Both the position numbers and the translations under genes were made by a program. 64,000 nt of DNA from Clostridium sp. Marseille-Q2269 (GTDB taxonomy: Bacteria; Bacillota; Clostridia; Clostridiales; Clostridiaceae). The notes below the pieces were generated by a model. The model was not told the DNA's origin, searched no databases, and saw nothing but the letters and a program-made list of their open reading frames with translations. Each line of letters opens with the position of its first letter. Within the stretch, counting starts at the first letter, position 1. This document shows, piece after piece, positions 20,454 to 28,945 of the stretch. Location of the stretch: the NCBI RefSeq assembly GCF_943736985.1, contig NZ_CALSFS010000002.1:186001-250000 (forward strand), given 5' to 3'.

Positions 20454-21707
20454 TTAAAAAAATTCTGTTAGAAATTCCCTTATTTTTAACAATACACCTT
20501 TTCCTTCGTTTTCAACTTTATAATGTGATGAATCTTCTTTAGTAATCGCAGCCTCTTTATTTTTCAAATTAACATTTTGAATTTTTATTGGAGTAATTAA
20601 ACTTTTAACTACTCCTACAGAAGATACGTATATAGGATTTGCAGCACCAACATATTCTGGACTTCCAATTCTAAAATTTTTATTAAATATGTACTTGCCA
20701 AATTCCTCTATACCCTTTATTAATGAAAGACCTCCTCCTATTATAACTATATTGGATATATCTTCAAACTGTCCACTTTCTTTTAATTTCTTTTCTATTA
20801 ATATTAATAATTCTTCTACTCTAGCTTCTATAACTTTTTTTAAAGTTTCCAGACTAACTGTCATATCGTTATTATAACCTATATTTACCTTTATTTGTCC
20901 ATCTAATTCTAAATTATTTTTTCCTATTACTCCATATTTTATTTTTAGTTTTTCAGCTTCAGAAAAAGGTATTTTTAAACATATGGATATATCATTTGTT
21001 ATACTATTACCACCTATAGATATATTATCAGTTTTGGTTAAAATGCCATCTTTATATATAGAAATATCCATAGAATCTGCTCCTATATTAACCAGAGCTG
21101 ACCCTTGATTTATTTCCTCTTCTTTTAGTGATGCTTTAGCATCTGCCATAGGTGCAAATACTACTCCTAGTATGTTATAACCTGCCTTTTGAACTGTTTT
21201 TAACAAATTATTTACTATAGTAGTTTCTGCTAATACCAAATACGCATCTAATTCCATCCTATTTCCACTCATACCTATAGGATCCTTTATATTTCTATAT
21301 CCATCTACAATATACTCTTTAGGAATTATATCAACTATTTCTTTATCGTTGGGAATATTAATTATTTGAGTAGCTCTTTTAACTCTATTTACATCTTTTT
21401 TTGTTATTTCATTATCATCAGAGGATATTACTACCATACCTTGACTAGATATTACTGTACCTATCCTCCCGGGTAGAGAAATATAAAAATTCTTTATATT
21501 CGTATCTACTATACTTTCTAATCTAGTTATACAGTTCGTAATAGACTCTGCTGTACTATCTATATCAATTATTATTCCATTTTTCATTCCATGACATTCA
21601 GCAAAAGTAACACCTAATATCTTAGCCTGTCCATATTTATCATATTTTCCTGCTGCTGCACAAACTTTTGAGGACCCTATATCCACTCCTATTACGTAAT
21701 CCTCCAT
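20454..21707 (-). CDS. ftsA: Cell division protein FtsA
   Basis: Actin-like membrane tether for FtsZ. The N-terminal GVDIGSSKVCAAAG is the phosphate-1 loop, the inserted 1C domain follows, and GGGLSLIKG is the adenosine motif. The C-terminus ends in an amphipathic stretch (LLKIREFLTEFF) suited for membrane binding. The ATG at 21707 is preferred (AAGGGG in front), giving 417 residues; the longer frame starts inside the upstream region. Confidence 0.95.
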   Translation of the reverse strand: MEDYVIGVDIGSSKVCAAAGKYDKYGQAKILGVTFAECHGMKNGIIIDIDSTAESITNCITRLESIVDTNIKNFYISLPGRIGTVISSQGMVVISSDDNEITKKDVNRVKRATQIINIPNDKEIVDIIPKEYIVDGYRNIKDPIGMSGNRMELDAYLVLAETTIVNNLLKTVQKAGYNILGVVFAPMADAKASLKEEEINQGSALVNIGADSMDISIYKDGILTKTDNISIGGNSITNDISICLKIPFSEAEKLKIKYGVIGKNNLELDGQIKVNIGYNNDMTVSLETLKKVIEARVEELLILIEKKLKESGQFEDISNIVIIGGGLSLIKGIEEFGKYIFNKNFRIGSPEYVGAANPIYVSSVGVVKSLITPIKIQNVNLKNKEAAITKEDSSHYKVENEGKGVLLKIREFLTEFF

Positions 21708-21842
21708 GTAGTTTTCACCCCTTTTTAATGTAACCATTAAAATATATATTCAACAAAAAACTCCTATTTCCTTTTAAAATTATTAATTATTATAATTATT
21801 ATTTAATTGTAGCACTATAAATTCATCATAAAAAAAGCAAAA

Positions 21843-21865
21843 AAAGGAAAGACCCGCTTTCCTTT
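21843..21865 (-). terminator. Terminator of the glycosyltransferase gene
   Basis: Stem AAAGGAAAG/CTTTCCTTT with a five-base loop, overlapping the stop codon, then T-rich TTTGCTTTTTTT on the minus strand. Confidence 0.8.
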
Positions 21866-23138
21866 AGTTAACTTTTTCTAATTCGTCTATATTCATACTT
21901 CTAGTATGAATTGTATGACTCCATTCCTTATTATTCTTATCCAAAATGCCTTGTATTGAAATAGGAAACCAAGTTATTGCATATATAGGATAAACTATAT
22001 AATATAGCAATACTTTAAATGTAAATTTCTTTTCTAAAATCAATATTAAAGGTGTGTATAATATCTGGAATGCCGAAAATAATACTATTAACACAGTTAT
22101 CATGTTAATATCTACAGAATAAACTGTATTATTAAAATTACTAACCATATCCGCAGCCTTCATGATATATTTAACTATTCCCATTATAGCCGATATTCCT
22201 AACATTATAGCTACAACAGGTTGTATAGTATAAAGTGCACAGTCAAAAGCAGTAAAATTTAATCCCTTAATAGCTTTCTTCATAAGCTTAAAAAAATATC
22301 TACTAGATACATCTGCAAAACCTTGCATCCATCTTTTTCTTTGTCTCCATGATTGAGCTAATACTAAAGGTTTTTCATCATATATTATAGCATCGTGTGC
22401 CCATCCTACTTTATATCCGTTTAATATAATTTTACAAGAAAATTCTAAGTCTTCTGTAAGACAAGTAGCTCCCCAACCAAGTTCTTTTAGTATATCTGTA
22501 TTTATACAAAAACCAGTACCACCTAATTGACTAGACAATCCTAGGTTATACCTTGCTAGCTGAAACATTCTATTATTGGTCCAGAATGAAATAGAATAAC
22601 TTCCTGTTATCCAAGTATCTTCTGGATTTTTGCTATCTAAATAGCCTTGAACTACTTTATATCCTTTACACATCTTCTTGTTCATTTCTTTTAAGAAATC
22701 TTTATGAACTAAGTTATCTGCATCAAACACCGCTATGGCATCATATTTTTTTTCCATTTTAAATATTATACTAAACATCCATTCTAGAGCGTACCCTTTT
22801 CCTCTTCGTTTCTTGTCAAACCGTTCTCGTACAATAGCTCCTCTTTTTCTTGCAATCTCAGCAGTTTTATCTGTACAGTTATCCGCAATTACAAAAATAT
22901 CATATAATTTTTTATCATAATCTAACATCTTTAAACTTTCTATTATATTACCTATAACTAACTCTTCATTATGTGCTGCAACAATAAGAGCAAATCTTGT
23001 TTTATCCTCAATGTTCTTATTATTCTTTTTTCTGTATATACCAAAAAGAGAAATTATAAGATAATACATGGATATAAAATAAACTATGTATGTTATTGCT
23101 TTAGAGCTATAATGTACTATTTCATTTATAATATTCAA
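21864..23138 (-). CDS. Membrane-bound family 2 glycosyltransferase
   Basis: A processive-type GT2 enzyme: hydrophobic segment at the N-terminus, a catalytic domain with AAHNEE, the metal-binding VFDADN, GTGFCIN and the QRKRW motif, then several C-terminal membrane segments. These features are shared by enzymes that make cell-surface polysaccharide; the sugar donor cannot be told from sequence. The start is TTG at 23138 with GAGGGGGG six bases upstream, giving about 424 residues. It stands alone, next to ftsA and the plus-strand peptide unit. Confidence 0.8.
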   Translation of the reverse strand: MNIINEIVHYSSKAITYIVYFISMYYLIISLFGIYRKKNNKNIEDKTRFALIVAAHNEELVIGNIIESLKMLDYDKKLYDIFVIADNCTDKTAEIARKRGAIVRERFDKKRRGKGYALEWMFSIIFKMEKKYDAIAVFDADNLVHKDFLKEMNKKMCKGYKVVQGYLDSKNPEDTWITGSYSISFWTNNRMFQLARYNLGLSSQLGGTGFCINTDILKELGWGATCLTEDLEFSCKIILNGYKVGWAHDAIIYDEKPLVLAQSWRQRKRWMQGFADVSSRYFFKLMKKAIKGLNFTAFDCALYTIQPVVAIMLGISAIMGIVKYIMKAADMVSNFNNTVYSVDINMITVLIVLFSAFQILYTPLILILEKKFTFKVLLYYIVYPIYAITWFPISIQGILDKNNKEWSHTIHTRSMNIDELEKVN

Positions 23139-23396
23139 TAGTATCCCCCCTCGGTTCAAAAATATTTTAGCATAAATAAGAGTCAATTACTATATATTAT
23201 TACAAATAAATATTATAAATTACTTAATAAATCTTTAATATTATTTATATTATTAAGAAAACAAGAGAATTTAATAAGTAAACAGCTACAATTTTTATTA
23301 ATAAATAATTATTGCATATAGTTAATAGTTACTATATATAGCTAAAATTGTACTAACTTAAATTATATGATATTATATAAATATAAACAACAAGTA
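23139..23396. other. AT-rich divergent intergenic region
   Basis: About 260 bases, very AT-rich, between the leftward glycosyltransferase and the rightward two-peptide unit. It must contain the glycosyltransferase promoter, but I see no clear hexamers. Confidence 0.4.
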
Positions 23397-23426
23397 TTGA
23401 CATTGATGCATCAATATTAGTTTATA
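23397..23426 (+). promoter_or_regulatory. Promoter with internal palindrome for the two-peptide unit
   Basis: TTGACA at 23397-23402, an 18-base spacer and TTTATA at 23421-23426. A perfect 14-bp palindrome ATTGATGCATCAAT (23402-23415) fills most of the spacer, where a bound repressor would block RNA polymerase. A strong ribosome site (AAAGGAGGT) and an ATG follow directly. Confidence 0.65.
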
Positions 23427-23443
23427 AAGGAGGTAGTTAGCGC

Positions 23444-23515
23444 ATGTCGCGCTACGAAAAAATATATTTTTTAGATTTAAAAAGACTTCATAAAAAAGAC
23501 GAATCTTTTTGGTAA
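23444..23515 (+). CDS. Small peptide 1 of the plus-strand unit (23 aa)
   Basis: A 23-residue reading frame starting MSRYEKIYFLDLKRL, with an excellent ribosome site (AAAGGAGGT, 10 bases upstream). It is charged and ends in ESFW. It has no signal peptide or membrane segment. Its middle (FLDLKRLHKKDESF) resembles SIDLKNINKGTTNKF in the second peptide, so the two may be related. I do not recognise the family. It is opposite in strand to all neighbours and has its own promoter. Confidence 0.55.
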   Translation: MSRYEKIYFLDLKRLHKKDESFW

Positions 23516-23572
23516 ATTCTCTAATAACTATTAAATTTAAAAAAAATTTTAAGTTATTAGGAGGATATTACA

Positions 23573-23707
23573 ATGAAAAAAAATACTATTAAACTAAGTT
23601 CTATAGATTTAAAAAATATTAATAAGGGTACTACAAATAAATTTAAGAAAAAAACGAGACCTAAAAATCAAGTTTCAATAAAAATGATAGATTATATGAT
23701 ATTTTAA
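23573..23707 (+). CDS. Small basic peptide 2 of the plus-strand unit (44 aa)
   Basis: A 44-residue frame preceded by AGGAGG eight to nine bases upstream. It is lysine-rich in the middle (NKFKKKTRPK) and ends in a hydrophobic MIDYMIF. It shares an IDLK-x-x-N/H-K core with peptide 1. No modifying enzyme, transporter or regulator lies next to it. A terminator follows immediately, so peptides 1 and 2 form a complete two-gene unit. Function not recognised; a regulatory, toxic or precursor peptide are all possible. Confidence 0.55.
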   Translation: MKKNTIKLSSIDLKNINKGTTNKFKKKTRPKNQVSIKMIDYMIF

Positions 23708-23730
23708 AAAGGACCATAGGTCCTTTTTTT
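23706..23730 (+). terminator. Terminator of the two-peptide unit
   Basis: AAAAAGGACC, a three-base loop, GGTCC and a run of seven T: a textbook rho-independent terminator on the plus strand, overlapping the stop of peptide 2. Confidence 0.9.
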
Positions 23731-23781
23731 AATATTACCAAATGCATAATTATTATTCTACATTTTGATGTTATGTTATTT

Positions 23782-24834
23782 TTATAAATTTATTATCTTT
23801 GTAATTAGATCTTTATCTACTGAATAATTAAGTGCAGCCTCATAACTTATAATTTCTCTTTTATATAGTTCTGCTAAGGACATATCCATAGTTTTCATCC
23901 CATACTTCCCACCGGTTTGTATAGATGATTCTATTTGATAGGTTTTCCCTTCTCTTATCATATTTCTTATAGCATTTGTGGTAATCATGGTTTCTACAGC
24001 TGCTATTCTTCCACCATTAATCTTATGAACTAGTTGTTGACTTATTATTCCTTCCAACACGCTAGCTAGTTGTATTCTTGTCTGCTCTTGTTGATGTGGT
24101 GGAAACACATTAACAATCCTATCTATAGTTTTAGCTCCACCTATAGTATGTAGTGTGGAAAATACTAAATGTCCTGTTTCTGCTGCTGTTAAAGCAATAG
24201 AAATATCCTCTAAATCTCTAAGTTCTCCTATTAGTATTACATCGGGATCCTCTCTTAATGCCGCTTTCAATGCACTCTTATAACTAAAAGTATCTCTACC
24301 TATTTCTCTTTGATTTATTATACATTTATTGTGTTTATGTAAAAATTCTATAGGATCTTCTAGTGTTATTATATGATTAGATCTAGTATTATTAATTTCA
24401 TTAATCATAGCAGCTAAAGTAGTACTTTTACCTGAACCTGTAGGACCTGTTACTAAAATAAGACCCCTTTTTTTATTGGTAAGTTCCTTTACCACATCTG
24501 GTAATTTCAGCTCATTTAAATTAGGAGTTTTTAAGCTTACAACTCTCAAAGAAATAGCTATACTTCCTCTTTGTTTAAATACACTTACTCTAAATCTACC
24601 TAAACCTGATATAGAATAAGATGTGTCTATTTCTCCTTTTTTCAATAAATCTTCATATTCTTCTTTTAAGATTTCTCTAGCATAATTATCAGTATCTTCT
24701 GGTTTAAGCTTTTCCTTAAATATTTTACTTAGCTGTCCATTTATTCTTATAGTTGGCTCTACACCCACAGATAAATGTAAATCCGAAGCACCAAAATTAA
24801 TAGTTTTTTCCAATAATTCTTGTAATTGTTTCAA
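23782..24834 (-). CDS. pilT: Type IV pilus retraction ATPase PilT
   Basis: Hexameric ATPase that disassembles type IV pili and powers twitching. It shows the N-terminal FGASDLHLSVG, Walker A GPTGSGKST, the Asp box, Walker B IGELRDLEDI, the His box and the PilT-specific AIRNMIREGKTYQI. The TTG at 24834 is preferred: GGAGGAGGAG lies six bases upstream, giving 350 residues, the usual size; the longer frame would read through that site. No other pilus gene is in the window. Confidence 0.9.
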   Translation of the reverse strand: MKQLQELLEKTINFGASDLHLSVGVEPTIRINGQLSKIFKEKLKPEDTDNYAREILKEEYEDLLKKGEIDTSYSISGLGRFRVSVFKQRGSIAISLRVVSLKTPNLNELKLPDVVKELTNKKRGLILVTGPTGSGKSTTLAAMINEINNTRSNHIITLEDPIEFLHKHNKCIINQREIGRDTFSYKSALKAALREDPDVILIGELRDLEDISIALTAAETGHLVFSTLHTIGGAKTIDRIVNVFPPHQQEQTRIQLASVLEGIISQQLVHKINGGRIAAVETMITTNAIRNMIREGKTYQIESSIQTGGKYGMKTMDMSLAELYKREIISYEAALNYSVDKDLITKIINL

Positions 24835-25695
24835 TTTATTCTCCTCCTCCAATACTGTTTTCCCCCAGAAATCTATAGCATATATACCTGAAAAGCAAAG
24901 ATTTTTGTCCATTTATAATAAATGGTTCTTTTTCTTCAGATTATTTTATTAATTTAGATTTTTAGAAATATAGTTTAAATCATAAACCACATATTCATTT
25001 TAAGTTCTTTTAAATTTCTATAGGTCTTGGGTTTTTACTCAGCTCTACTTATTATATAAAGTTTACAATTGACTCATATATACTTTATTTTCGTGTTTAC
25101 CATTTAAAATTTTACTCTTTTTTAAAATTTTACTCTTACAAGATTTCTAAAAACTGTATCTATATCCTTGGCAGATTTATTTTTCTACACTCATAAGAAA
25201 CACACATTTACTGTTTTCACCTTACACTAAAATAAATGCAATCAGTATACTATACCACTTTAAACTATTATATAAACACATATAATAACTATTATACCCT
25301 ATTAAACTATTTCCTTGCACTACTTCAGTCCATACACTAATCATATTTTATAACAATAGAATATATAATCTTAATATTGAATTATAAATTACTTATACAA
25401 TATAGTAGTAATAAATACACTTATATTATTTTCATTTAAATCTTCTATAAAATCAGAAATTTCCTATTGAACTAAATTAAATATATTATAAAAAATGTAA
25501 TATTATTTTTTAATATTCATTATTTATGTATATACATTATGAATAATTAATAATTTTTATCTATGAAAACTATTATATAAATTTAACACCTTCTATATAT
25601 ATATATTATACTATGAAATTAATAAGAAAAACCAAAAATAAAAGAATTAAGAATCATCCCATATGTATAAAATTCTTAATTCTTTATAATTTTAT
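24835..25695. other. Long AT-rich intergenic gap between sigK and pilT
   Basis: About 860 bases with no open frame of note on either strand. The only firm element is the sigK terminator (25641-25685). A short TA-repeat lies near 25599. I see no riboswitch core or tRNA. Confidence 0.5.
25641..25685 (-). terminator. Terminator after sigK
   Basis: Arms AAAGAATTAAGAAT and ATTCTTAATTCTTT form a 14-bp perfect stem with T-rich tail, just past the sigK stop. Confidence 0.8.
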
Positions 25696-26400
25696 TTAAA
25701 TATTTTTATTATAATTTAATTCTTTATAAAGCTTTTTTAGTGCTTTTTTCTCTATACGCGAAACATAAGACCTGGATATGTTTAGTATACCAGCTATTTC
25801 CCTTTGTGTTCTTGGTCTTCCATCTCTTAATCCATACCTCATTTGTATTACTTTTTTTTCTCTCCCCTTAAGGCAGGTTTCTATTTTACCATATAGCTTT
25901 TTTACTTCTATCTTTGTTGACACTATTTCTATTATGGAGTCTTCATCACTACTTAATATATCCATAAGAGAAATTTCATTTCCTTCTTTATCCACGCCTA
26001 TAGGATCCTGAAGGTATATTTCACCTTTAGTTTTTTTATTATTTCTTATAAGCATTAATATTTCATTTTCTATACATCTTGCTGCATAAGTAGCAAGCTT
26101 AGTACCTTTAGAGTTGTCAAAAGAATCTATAGCTTTTATAAGTCCTACTGTTCCTATAGATATTAGATCATCGATATCTTTTCCAGGATATGAATATTTT
26201 TTTACTATGTGTGCCACAAGTCTTAAATTTCTTTCTACTAATACATCCTTTGCTAAAGCATCACCTTTTTTTAACCTATCCAAATAATATTTTTCTTCCT
26301 CATCACTTAGAGGTTTGGGAAAAGAAGTATTTCCTGTAACGTAGCCCGTCAGAAATAATGCACTTCCTAATACATCCCATAAGTAAGTTAAAAAAAACAC
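25696..26400 (-). CDS. sigK: Late mother-cell RNA polymerase sigma-K factor (pro-form, uninterrupted)
   Basis: Directs late coat and mother-cell genes. The first 20 or so residues are a hydrophobic pro-sequence (MFFLTYLWDVLGSALFLTGY). Region 2 ([28 protein letters not shown]) and region 4 (REKKVIQMRYGL, ISRSYVSRIEK) are intact, so no skin element splits the coding region. The start is GTG, six bases after AGGAGGGG. Its upstream region, bases 22 to 79 before the start, is duplicated 18.8 kb away at the far edge of a prophage remnant. Confidence 0.97.
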   Translation of the reverse strand: MFFLTYLWDVLGSALFLTGYVTGNTSFPKPLSDEEEKYYLDRLKKGDALAKDVLVERNLRLVAHIVKKYSYPGKDIDDLISIGTVGLIKAIDSFDNSKGTKLATYAARCIENEILMLIRNNKKTKGEIYLQDPIGVDKEGNEISLMDILSSDEDSIIEIVSTKIEVKKLYGKIETCLKGREKKVIQMRYGLRDGRPRTQREIAGILNISRSYVSRIEKKALKKLYKELNYNKNI

Positions 26401-26421
26401 AAGTTGCCCCTCCTAATAGTG

Positions 26422-26479
26422 CTTATTAATATAATATTCAATAAGCTTGTACTAGTTGCATATTTAAAATTATATTTTC
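26422..26479. repeat. 58-bp direct repeat, left copy (sigK side)
   Basis: Matches 45259-45316 at 56 of 58 positions in the same orientation. It lies immediately upstream of sigK and probably contains the sigK promoter. Together the copies bracket all accessory genes, as attachment-site duplicates (attL/attR) would. Confidence 0.85.
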
Positions 26480-26584
26480 CATCAAACATTAAAAACAACG
26501 TTTTTAGTATGTATATTATAATGTAGGCTTTTTATTTTAAATTCATATTTTCATTTTATTTTTGACGTATTTTTGACGTCAAAT

Positions 26585-26620
26585 AAAAAACTCTAAAGGT
26601 TAATTCCTCTAGAGTTTTTT
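26585..26620 (-). terminator. Terminator of the lipoprotein gene
   Basis: AAAAAACTCTA...TAGAGTTTTTT hairpin with T-tract on the minus strand, ending at the lipoprotein stop. Confidence 0.75.
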
Positions 26621-26621
26621 A

Positions 26622-27155
26622 TTATTTATCTTTATTAGTAGATTTATGATTGGATTTAGCTTTGTTAAAAGCATCAGAATATTCTTTATCTATTAAAGTA
26701 TCTTTATTCTCTAATTTATCATCTTTTACCACATATGAAATACTATTACCTGTGAATTTCCCATCTACATACATTAGAAAAACCAAATTGCTATAACTCA
26801 TTGAAATTAAACCTTCATCTAAATAGTCTAAAGATTCTATTGCTTTATCAACAAAATTAGTTATTTGGGTTTCTTTATTAGATTTATCTATATTCATTTC
26901 TATAACTAAGGATTGTTCTCTATGTATTTTTTTATCTTTATTTAGAATATAAAATAACTTTGACTTTGGTGCTACTCCAGCTAAAGTATTAAAGAATGTC
27001 CCAGATGTAACTTCTTTTAGTTCTCCACTATTCCCTTTTAATTCTCCAATCATTTTATCTTGTCTTTCGTTTAGTTCTTTTTGATGTGAGCCACATCCAG
27101 CAAATAATGTTACTGTTAAAACAACACTTAATAATACATATAATATTTTCTTCAT
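26622..27155 (-). CDS. Small lipoprotein of unknown function
   Basis: A 177-residue protein with a clear lipoprotein signal: a charged MKKILY, a hydrophobic core and lipobox LFAGC near residue 20. The mature part is hydrophilic with no recognised domain. The ATG at 27155 is chosen since AAGGGGG lies six bases upstream; an ATG two codons earlier touches that site. It has its own promoter and terminator. It lies inside the direct repeats, next to phage-derived DNA, so it may be cargo of the element. Confidence 0.75.
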   Translation of the reverse strand: MKKILYVLLSVVLTVTLFAGCGSHQKELNERQDKMIGELKGNSGELKEVTSGTFFNTLAGVAPKSKLFYILNKDKKIHREQSLVIEMNIDKSNKETQITNFVDKAIESLDYLDEGLISMSYSNLVFLMYVDGKFTGNSISYVVKDDKLENKDTLIDKEYSDAFNKAKSNHKSTNKDK

Positions 27156-27184
27156 CTTCATCCCCCTTATGTAAATATAACTTA

Positions 27185-27212
27185 ATTGTACCAAAATATA
27201 CACATTTGTAAA
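27185..27212 (-). promoter_or_regulatory. Sigma-A promoter of the lipoprotein gene
   Basis: Minus strand TTTACA (27212-27207), a 16-base spacer and TACAAT (27190-27185), about 30 bases before the ribosome site. Confidence 0.55.
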
Positions 27213-27238
27213 TATACCAATATGCATAGTTACACAAC

Positions 27239-28404
27239 AAAAGAGCCTACCATAATTAAGTAGACTCTTTTCACTATTTAAGAACAATTGCATATTACAT
27301 AGTTATTTACGGAAATAACCATATAATATTAATATTCTATAAATGTTAATATATTCCTTCATTTATAACTAAAATAAGTTTCTATACATATAATAAAAGT
27401 AGAGTTAAAAGTCCTACTTGGTAAATATAATGTAAAAAGAGCCCCCGCTATATGCTTGAGCTCTTTTTATTTATAAGAATAAACAACTATAGGAAGTATA
27501 TAATAGTATTCTACATTTTTAACAATATTCCTTTTTACGTTTAAAACTATTCTTCTATGTATATAATTTAGATGGGTTAATACATAATTATATAGTAAAA
27601 AGAAGCCCTATACTTTTTAATGGGCTTCTTTTTACTATATTTGAAAAGGGACTTTAAAAAATTTTCAGAAAGACCTTATATATAATATTCTACTTTTATA
27701 AATAAATTCCTTTTATTGTATTAATTTATAATAAAACTAACCAATAAAAAGAGTCCACAAAATAAATATGGACTCTTTTTTGATATATTCAAAAGAGGAA
27801 TGGATTGTATCAAAAGGTGTTTTTTTAAAAGGTGTGTTATTTAATATATTCCATATTTGTAATAAAAATTCCTTCTTATGTATTAATTTTTATAAATAAA
27901 ATCATTATATTTGGATATACTAGAATTGGATTTAATTACACTGTGATATGCATTATGCATAGAAAATTCCATGTTAATGGAGCCACTTATTTGATAATAG
28001 TTATATTAATATTATTAACCTTCTACAAGAATAAAGATATTTTCCCTAAAATCCTTGAATAAACGATTCTTAAATGTGACATACTTAATATATCATTAGG
28101 TACTATAAACTAAACATTTATATTTTCCAAATAAAAAGAGCCCTATTTTAAATAGAGCTCTTTTTATTATTAAGTGCGGCCTGTGCTTTAGATCACTAAA
28201 GTCTTATGAGTATAATTCTACATTTATAAATAACATTCCTGCTTAAATATTTATTTTTTATAGTTAAAATTATATTATTTGGGTATAATAAAAATAACCC
28301 AAAACACTACACCAACATGAATAGAAAATTTATATTAATAGAGCTCATTAGATTTGAGCTCAGTCCTTCTTTCTTACAAGTTAATAATAATATTTATACT
28401 TTCC
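27239..28404 (-). repeat. Degenerate tandem array of terminator-bounded units
   Basis: Five diverged units of about 150-390 bases without protein-coding signal. Each ends with a terminator-like hairpin of the type AAAAAGAG...CTCTTTTT: 27239-27271, 27434-27469, 27593-27637 (16-bp perfect stem), 27746-27780 and 28133-28165. Each also carries a shared motif, read on the plus strand as ATTCTACATTTATAAATAA followed by ATTCCTT, at about 27332, 27508, 27680, 27842 and 28210. The two longest units share a further block near 27955 and 28315. The pattern suggests repeated short transcripts or a decayed small gene family. Confidence 0.65.
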
Positions 28405-28451
28405 CAATAAAAAAAGATGGTAGCTCCAATTAAGGAGTTACCTTCTTTTGT
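28405..28451 (-). terminator. Terminator of the small-peptide operon
   Basis: Stem GGTAACTCC/GGAGCTACC extended by A/T pairs, followed by TTTTTTTATT on the minus strand. It overlaps the last codons of the 65-residue gene. Confidence 0.75.
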
Positions 28452-28627
28452 TTTAATAATTCTTTTCTTTCTTCTATTAATTTTTGTAATTCCTCTAAAT
28501 CTTCTAGTGTTGCTTTATTTCTTATAAAGCTCCTAGCACTACTACGACTTTTTAAATAACTTGCATGTTCTCTGTTTTTTTCTTCCCATTTTTGATTTGC
28601 TATTGTTTGCTTAGCTTTTGTTCCCAC
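28430..28627 (-). CDS. Small conserved phage/plasmid-type protein (65 aa)
   Basis: A 65-residue, highly charged, helical protein (KWEEKNREHASYLKSRSSA, then EDLEELQKLIEERKELLKQ). It resembles small proteins common on Firmicute phages and plasmids, from memory of the family; function unknown. The start is GTG with AGGAGG ten bases upstream. It is the last of three small genes behind the promoter at 28946-28974. Confidence 0.7.
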   Translation of the reverse strand: MGTKAKQTIANQKWEEKNREHASYLKSRSSARSFIRNKATLEDLEELQKLIEERKELLKQKKVTP

Positions 28628-28641
28628 TTTTTTGAAACCTC

Positions 28642-28746
28642 CTACATAACTAATCTAAATATTAGCCATACTAATAAAGCTATAATGATTAATTCTCCTA
28701 ATATTTTTAATATTAATTTAAATAATGTTTTTGAATCTTTACTCAT
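28642..28746 (-). CDS. Small single-span membrane peptide (34 aa)
   Basis: Frame MSKDSKTLFKLILKILGELI then a hydrophobic stretch, 34 residues, with one likely membrane helix and a charged N-terminus. The stop is 15 bases before the start of the 65-residue gene. No good ribosome site precedes the ATG, so translation may be weak or coupled. Size and shape resemble type I toxin peptides or phage membrane peptides, but no family is recognised. Confidence 0.4.
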   Translation of the reverse strand: MSKDSKTLFKLILKILGELIIIALLVWLIFRLVM

Positions 28747-28774
28747 TTTAATTAAGGTGGTATTATAAGATTAA

Positions 28775-28793
28775 GGGAGGGGATTCCCTCCCC
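28775..28793. other. GC-rich hairpin inside the small-peptide operon
   Basis: GGGAGGGGATTCCCTCCCC can fold into a short, very stable stem just after the 39-residue peptide. The lack of a T-run suggests a partial terminator or RNA-processing site. Confidence 0.45.
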
Positions 28794-28798
28794 AGTGT

Positions 28799-28918
28799 TT
28801 ATAACAAATCATTTAACTGTTTAAGTATTGTTATTATGATTGTTATTTTTACAAGTAGCTTGATGACTATTCCCAGTAGTTTATCAAGCTTTTTCAGTTT
28901 TTTTATTAATTTTACCAC
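28799..28918 (-). CDS. Small amphipathic basic/hydrophobic peptide (39 aa)
   Basis: A 39-residue frame from GTG at 28918 (or a GTG four codons upstream) with a perfect AAGGAGGTGA ribosome site. The N-terminal half is lysine-rich (KLIKKLKKLDKLL) and the rest is hydrophobic (VKITIIITIL). Such a pattern can disturb membranes. It is the first gene after a strong promoter. Not recognised as a named family; toxin, bacteriocin-like or holin-accessory roles are possible. Confidence 0.5.
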   Translation of the reverse strand: MVKLIKKLKKLDKLLGIVIKLLVKITIIITILKQLNDLL

Positions 28919-28945
28919 CTTTTCTCTCACCTCCTTACAATTATA

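Noticed and set aside
24835-25695. Riboswitch or small RNA in the long sigK-pilT gap
   Set aside because: I looked for c-di-GMP, T-box and other cores and found none; only the sigK terminator is convincing.
25696-26400. sigK split by a skin-like element
   Set aside because: The coding region is continuous from pro-sequence to region 4; the insertion lies upstream of the gene.
27055-27240. Minus-strand frame of 61 codons overlapping the lipoprotein start
   Set aside because: Out of frame with the lipoprotein gene, which has a clear signal peptide, lipobox and ribosome site.
27832-28062. 76-codon plus-strand frame starting MCYLIYSIFVIKIPS
   Set aside because: It lies across one unit of the terminator array, has no good ribosome site, and its hydrophobic bias is what AT-rich DNA gives by chance.
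27239-28404. CRISPR array
   Set aside because: Hairpin units are 150-390 bases apart, diverged and each followed by T-runs; there are no short identical repeats with regular spacers and no cas genes.
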